Source of the DNA: an uncultured Oscillospiraceae bacterium
Lineage (GTDB): Bacteria; Bacillota; Clostridia; Oscillospirales; Oscillospiraceae
Assembly: GCA_900762005.1 (NCBI GenBank)
Contig: CAAFEV010000308.1
Coordinates: 1-9,074, forward strand
Length of the DNA stretch: 9,074 nucleotides
Reading direction: 5' to 3'
This document shows positions 9,001-9,074 of the stretch, piece by piece. How positions within the stretch are numbered: the stretch's first letter is position 1; each line of letters starts with the position of its first letter. Made by a program: the position numbers and the translations under genes. The notes beneath the pieces were generated by a model, which saw only the letters and a program-made list of their open reading frames with translations, did no database searches and was not told the origin of the DNA.

Positions 9001-9074
9001 CGGCATTGACATCTATGACCCTGCCAACCAGAACATTTATCAGGTTGAAATGCAAGTGGTATACGGCACGCAGC
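1..9074 (+). CDS. Giant multidomain secreted nuclease/nucleotidase surface protein, internal fragment (both ends outside the window)
   Basis: One frame is open across the whole window: whole codons run from base 2 to base 9073 (3024 codons), and the edge bases belong to cut codons. I read it codon by codon and met no in-frame stop and no frameshift; domain motifs stay in register throughout. Order of modules: BspA-type LRR, Cys repeats, UshA-type 5'-nucleotidase C domain, unknown beta domain, Cys repeats, endonuclease I, Cys repeats, CpdB-type phosphodiesterase/nucleotidase, long Cys-repeat block, Big-like domain, FN3/Ig alternation, PKD, carboxypeptidase-regulatory-like domain. The signal peptide and any cell-wall or S-layer anchor must lie outside. 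The likely role, inferred from the domains, is extracellular breakdown of nucleic acid to nucleosides and phosphate at the cell surface. Regulation cannot be judged because the promoter is not here. Confidence 0.96.
2..694 (+). other. BspA-type leucine-rich repeat domain (LRR_5 class), N-terminally cut
   Basis: Residues 1-231. The region opens with the typical BspA inter-repeat segment (EIIVDEGN, then NGVLFDKNKT and an LLQHPGG-like stretch at residues 8-38). It continues with 23-residue repeats of the form IP-[DE]-[SG]-VT-x-IG-x-x-AF-x-x-CTGLT. It closes with a typical tail containing LEGAQGDW and a tryptophan (about residues 203-231). In BspA-like proteins such repeats form a curved solenoid that binds host matrix, glycans or other cells. 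Here it probably serves binding rather than catalysis. More repeats may lie upstream of the window. Confidence 0.9.
125..538 (+). repeat. Six tandem 69-bp repeats coding for LRR units, followed by a diverged seventh
   Basis: Units begin at 125, 194, 263, 332, 401 and 470, each exactly 69 bases (23 codons). A seventh, decayed copy starts at 539 and keeps IGSDAFYNC before drifting into the domain tail. Bases coding for CTGLT and for VT-x-IG are nearly unchanged between copies, while the residues after AF vary (SG, HG, NG, SW, YD, HN). The array is coding, in frame, and probably arose by unequal crossing-over. Confidence 0.93.
695..955 (+). other. Cysteine-repeat linker 1 (CxxC 'ALGH' module)
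   Basis: Residues 232-318. It contains a CNDC pair, then a unit with HTWNTG, PTC, a CTIC pair and AALGH, then a DENSDNICDRCG motif (about 890-925) right before the nucleotidase C domain. The same unit type recurs in three other places in this protein. It has no catalytic motif. The cysteines could bind metal or form disulfides. I recognise the pattern from large clostridial surface proteins but cannot name a family. Confidence 0.75.
956..1645 (+). other. 5'-nucleotidase C-terminal domain, UshA-like, without its metallophosphatase partner in view
   Basis: Residues 319-548. Family features seen in order: ETNTGDFAADAL near the start (about residues 341-352); NGGFCRN (369-375), matching the NGG-x-R substrate motif; a GDIS segment; TFGN followed by an LTG-like helix start (residues 392-411); CGGFLQVSG (about 423-431); and LGDGF (490-494), matching the GGDGF loop whose aromatic residue stacks on the base in UshA. 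In this family the C-terminal domain holds the nucleotide while the N-terminal metallophosphatase domain does the chemistry. No metal-binding DxH, GDxxQG, GNHE or GHxH motif precedes it in this window, because the LRR and cysteine linker sit there instead. Either the catalytic half lies upstream of the LRRs or this copy only binds nucleotides. Confidence 0.85.
1652..2107 (+). other. Beta-rich accessory domain of unknown function
   Basis: Residues 551-702. Visible features are GDKVVIYNP (an 'I-Y-N-P' strand near the start), a YYKTGVDV stretch, ETAIWTVAADGTGF, AGERLSLYG, DAWTVAA, GCVYV and KEAVFAMQLFV at the end. Repeated W-T-V strands separated by short turns look like an all-beta fold, possibly trefoil- or sandwich-like. 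From memory, similar segments occur next to secreted nuclease and nucleotidase domains in gut Firmicutes. I cannot give a family name. No obvious catalytic residues; a ligand- or substrate-binding role is a guess. Confidence 0.55.
2108..2590 (+). other. Cysteine-repeat linker 2 (three to four CxxC units plus DxNxDxxCDxC motif)
   Basis: Residues 703-863. The first unit has ATC then ECGEC, the second GHDWGTG, ATC and CSLC, and the third (2399-2521) GHTEAIDAAVAPTC then CSVC. The segment ends with DANEDDFCDVCD (about 2531-2566) directly before the endonuclease domain. The third unit is nearly identical in DNA to units 3 kb downstream. It probably acts as a stiff, crosslinked or metal-stabilised spacer between catalytic domains. 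Confidence 0.75.
2591..3331 (+). other. Endonuclease I domain (EndA/NucM/Vvn family), complete
   Basis: Residues 864-1110, about 247 residues, the usual size for this family. Diagnostic blocks in order: GYGDLRYDF; REHMWPSS with Glu964 and His965; GDLHSMRPIDKNLNSSRG with Asn991; YFEPLDNIKGDVARAILY; DPVDQFEMSRN (from 1071); and GCRNPFVDYPELAW (from 1089). In the characterised Vibrio enzyme Vvn, the equivalent Glu and Asn hold the metal and the His is the general base in the beta-beta-alpha-metal site. All three are present, so the domain should be active on extracellular DNA and perhaps RNA. It has eight cysteines, an even number compatible with disulfides in a secreted enzyme. Cysteine-repeat linkers flank it on both sides. 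Confidence 0.92.
3332..3559 (+). other. Cysteine-repeat linker 3 (one CxxC unit plus DxNxDxxCDxC motif)
   Basis: Residues 1111-1186. A Pro/Ser-rich stretch leads into CAHSWDEG, PTC, CSVCGGTKTE and then DTNSDGICDACGE (3497-3535), followed by an acidic linker into the phosphodiesterase domain. It is the shortest of the cysteine linkers. The layout (unit, then D-N-D motif, then enzyme) is the same as at linkers 1 and 2. Confidence 0.75.
3560..5239 (+). other. CpdB-like 2',3'-cyclic-nucleotide phosphodiesterase/3'-nucleotidase module (metallophosphatase + C domain)
   Basis: Residues 1187-1746, 560 residues, close to full CpdB length. The dinuclear-metal motifs are all present: TSDLHG (Asp1194, His1196), IGDTIQGTP (Asp1244), GNHEFNYG (Asn1282, His1283), AHSG (His1399) and GHEHG (His1428, His1430). 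The C-terminal half (from about 1484) is of the CpdB rather than UshA kind: SAPLTSGNN (from about 1562), LYRYENWFYQITMSGEEV (about 1587-1604) ending in a WLE, YYDVIYG, and NNFRYNGGGN (about 1676-1685). Known members are secreted and hydrolyse 2',3'-cyclic nucleotides and 3'-nucleotides to nucleosides and phosphate. With intact metal ligands this copy should be active. It lies downstream of the endonuclease on the same chain, which suggests that the two act in sequence. Confidence 0.92.
5261..6103 (+). repeat. Seven-unit cysteine repeat block ('ALGH...PTC...CxxC')
   Basis: Residues 1754-2034. Units start at 5261, 5381, 5504, 5627, 5750, 5867 and 5990; lengths are 40, 41, 41, 41, 39, 41 and 38 codons. 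In units 2-6 the pattern is Gly-His, 11 residues, Cys, 10 residues, Cys-x-x-Cys. Spacing of these four residues is kept even in unit 5, which is shorter only after the CxxC pair. Unit 7 has PTY in place of PTC, so one cysteine is lost. Units 2-4 are also very alike at the DNA level (123-bp period). The block separates the enzymatic half from the FN3/Ig stalk and probably works as a spacer. Whether the Cys and His bind zinc or the Cys form disulfides cannot be decided from sequence. Confidence 0.88.
6119..6340 (+). other. Small Big-like beta domain
   Basis: Residues 2040-2113. The pattern is FYRGVALEPGVTIRYQG, then LEITYSDNNKAGTATVAVTG, then NKFTGSAELHFDI. It matches the common surface-protein module written loosely as 'Y-x-G-x-x-x-x-P-x-V ... 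Y-x-x-N-x-x-x-GTA-x-V-x-x-x-G-x-x-x-x-TG'. Such modules are structural or binding parts of cell-wall proteins. It has no catalytic motif. Confidence 0.65.
6341..6622 (+). other. Fibronectin type III module 1
   Basis: Residues 2114-2207. FN3 features are KISLSWG (strand B tryptophan), SYRIYRK (strand C), TTYSD, and TYLYYVTGVGSYGAES with the Y-x-Y-x-V pattern of strand F. Bacterial FN3 modules act as spacers or weak binders in extracellular enzymes. It begins the alternating FN3/Ig stalk. Confidence 0.8.
6632..6919 (+). other. Ig-like module 1
   Basis: Residues 2211-2306. It starts CEAPTIVKVFP, has an LTATVADN strand, VRVEYAYS, FADGTVTVRARAYDAENN and ends YYID. This is the usual bacterial Ig-like layout ('P-x-V ... 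D-G-x-x-x-x-x-A-x-A-x-D'). It is wedged between FN3 modules 1 and 2 with almost no linker. Confidence 0.65.
6920..7198 (+). other. Fibronectin type III module 2
   Basis: Residues 2307-2399. Begins NTPPAQVLSVSAS, with LTLIWDDDEDIDRASYMVQKS, LRPGTLYRFRVACKD and SCGNAG. The L-x-P-x-T-x-Y-x-F-x-V motif is a clear FN3 signature. Confidence 0.85.
7199..7513 (+). other. Ig-like module 2
   Basis: Residues 2400-2504. Starts DVTVPTITALAP, continues with LSFSATAKDECG, a STDLATW strand and GYLYLRAIAADEAGNIS, and ends YYID. It has the same layout as Ig-like module 1. Confidence 0.65.
7514..7795 (+). other. Fibronectin type III module 3
   Basis: Residues 2505-2598. Begins RTAPGIPTNVTATG, with CITIAWEQG, DIDTYTVYRS, TTYYYKVSVQD and TCGNMS. 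The W, the Y-x-V-Y-R strand and the Y-x-Y-K-V strand are all present, as in many bacterial FN3 modules. Confidence 0.88.
7796..8113 (+). other. Ig-like module 3
   Basis: Residues 2599-2704. Starts EDIEKPVVCSIS, with VSILARDNSRLREIVVEY, FAHGEVIQIRAYCVDAAG and ends YTVD. It is the most diverged of the three Ig-like modules, yet the D-x-x-G element and the closing V-D are kept. Confidence 0.6.
8114..8407 (+). other. Fibronectin type III module 4
   Basis: Residues 2705-2802. Begins RCAPQVQNFSAS, with CELTWSGSEEADVSGYRISRA and RTYRYRLTAIDRLGNSS. It is followed by a short acidic/Thr linker into the PKD domain. Confidence 0.85.
8429..8680 (+). other. PKD domain
   Basis: Residues 2810-2893. Starts NKAPIATI, has FDASASRDDGGIVSYAWDFGDG (WDFGDG from residue 2847), FNTAGEYTVALTVSDDEG and TVTVTITV. 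The WDFGDG motif and the 'G-x-Y-x-V-x-L-T-V-x-D' strand are diagnostic. PKD domains are extracellular binding or spacer modules, often in proteases, chitinases and collagenases. Confidence 0.95.
8693..8932 (+). other. Carboxypeptidase regulatory-like beta-sandwich domain
   Basis: Residues 2898-2977. Starts LGVLKVKVLDENYEALSGFPVTF, has VVTDKQGVATVQLPAGEHEV and YKSGYLPAKK, and ends with a TVTLMM strand. The order 'V-x-D-x-x-x-x-x-x-x-x-V ... T-D-x-x-G-x-A ... L-P-x-G-x-H-x-V ... Y' is that of transthyretin-like/peptidase-regulatory domains, and here the role is structural. Confidence 0.7.
8933..9073 (+). other. Start of another extracellular module, cut by the window edge
   Basis: Residues 2978-3024. 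It contains TGEFEITKMKLDEIIAAGID, then DPANQNIYQVEMQVVYG. From memory, a similar 'DEI-AAGID-x-DPANQ-x-x-x' stretch follows regulatory-like domains in other giant Firmicutes surface proteins; I cannot name the family. The ORF is still open at the last base. Confidence 0.5.

Noticed and set aside
1..9074. tRNA, rRNA, riboswitch, promoter or terminator
   Set aside because: None recognised on either strand; coding sequence fills the window, with no intergenic space where such elements would be expected.

Overview
The whole window is the inside of one gene. On the + strand a single reading frame (codons starting at base 2) stays open from one edge to the other, 3024 codons, with no start codon context, stop codon, promoter or terminator in view. 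The protein is therefore longer than 3024 residues, and both of its ends lie outside. The pieces it is built from are BspA-type leucine-rich repeats, Cys-x-x-Cys 'ALGH' repeats, fibronectin type III and Ig-like modules, and a PKD domain. Together with the GC-rich third codon positions, they suggest a very large secreted or surface protein of a gut-type anaerobic Clostridia (Oscillospiraceae/Ruminococcaceae-like). That taxonomic guess rests on architecture, not on a marker gene.

Layout from the N-terminal side: BspA-type LRRs (2-694); cysteine-repeat linker 1 (695-955); an isolated 5'-nucleotidase C-terminal domain of the UshA kind (956-1645); a beta-rich domain of unknown function (1652-2107); cysteine-repeat linker 2 (2108-2590); a complete endonuclease I (EndA/NucM/Vvn family) domain (2591-3331); cysteine-repeat linker 3 (3332-3559); a complete metallophosphatase plus C-terminal domain of the CpdB kind, i.e. 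2',3'-cyclic-nucleotide phosphodiesterase/3'-nucleotidase (3560-5239); a seven-unit cysteine-repeat block (5261-6103); a small Big-like surface domain (6119-6340); alternating FN3 and Ig-like modules (6341-8407); a PKD domain (8429-8680); a carboxypeptidase-regulatory-like beta sandwich (8693-8932); and the start of another extracellular module running off the edge.

The enzymatic parts make sense together. The endonuclease would cut extracellular DNA or RNA into oligonucleotides, and the phosphodiesterase/nucleotidase would remove phosphate from the products to leave nucleosides and free phosphate. The LRR, FN3, Ig and PKD parts would provide binding and reach. The working hypothesis is a one-polypeptide extracellular nucleic-acid scavenging machine. 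Each enzymatic segment is introduced by the same small DxNxDxxCDxC motif, which may be a metal-binding hinge. No RNA gene, mobile element, CRISPR array or second real gene is visible on either strand.
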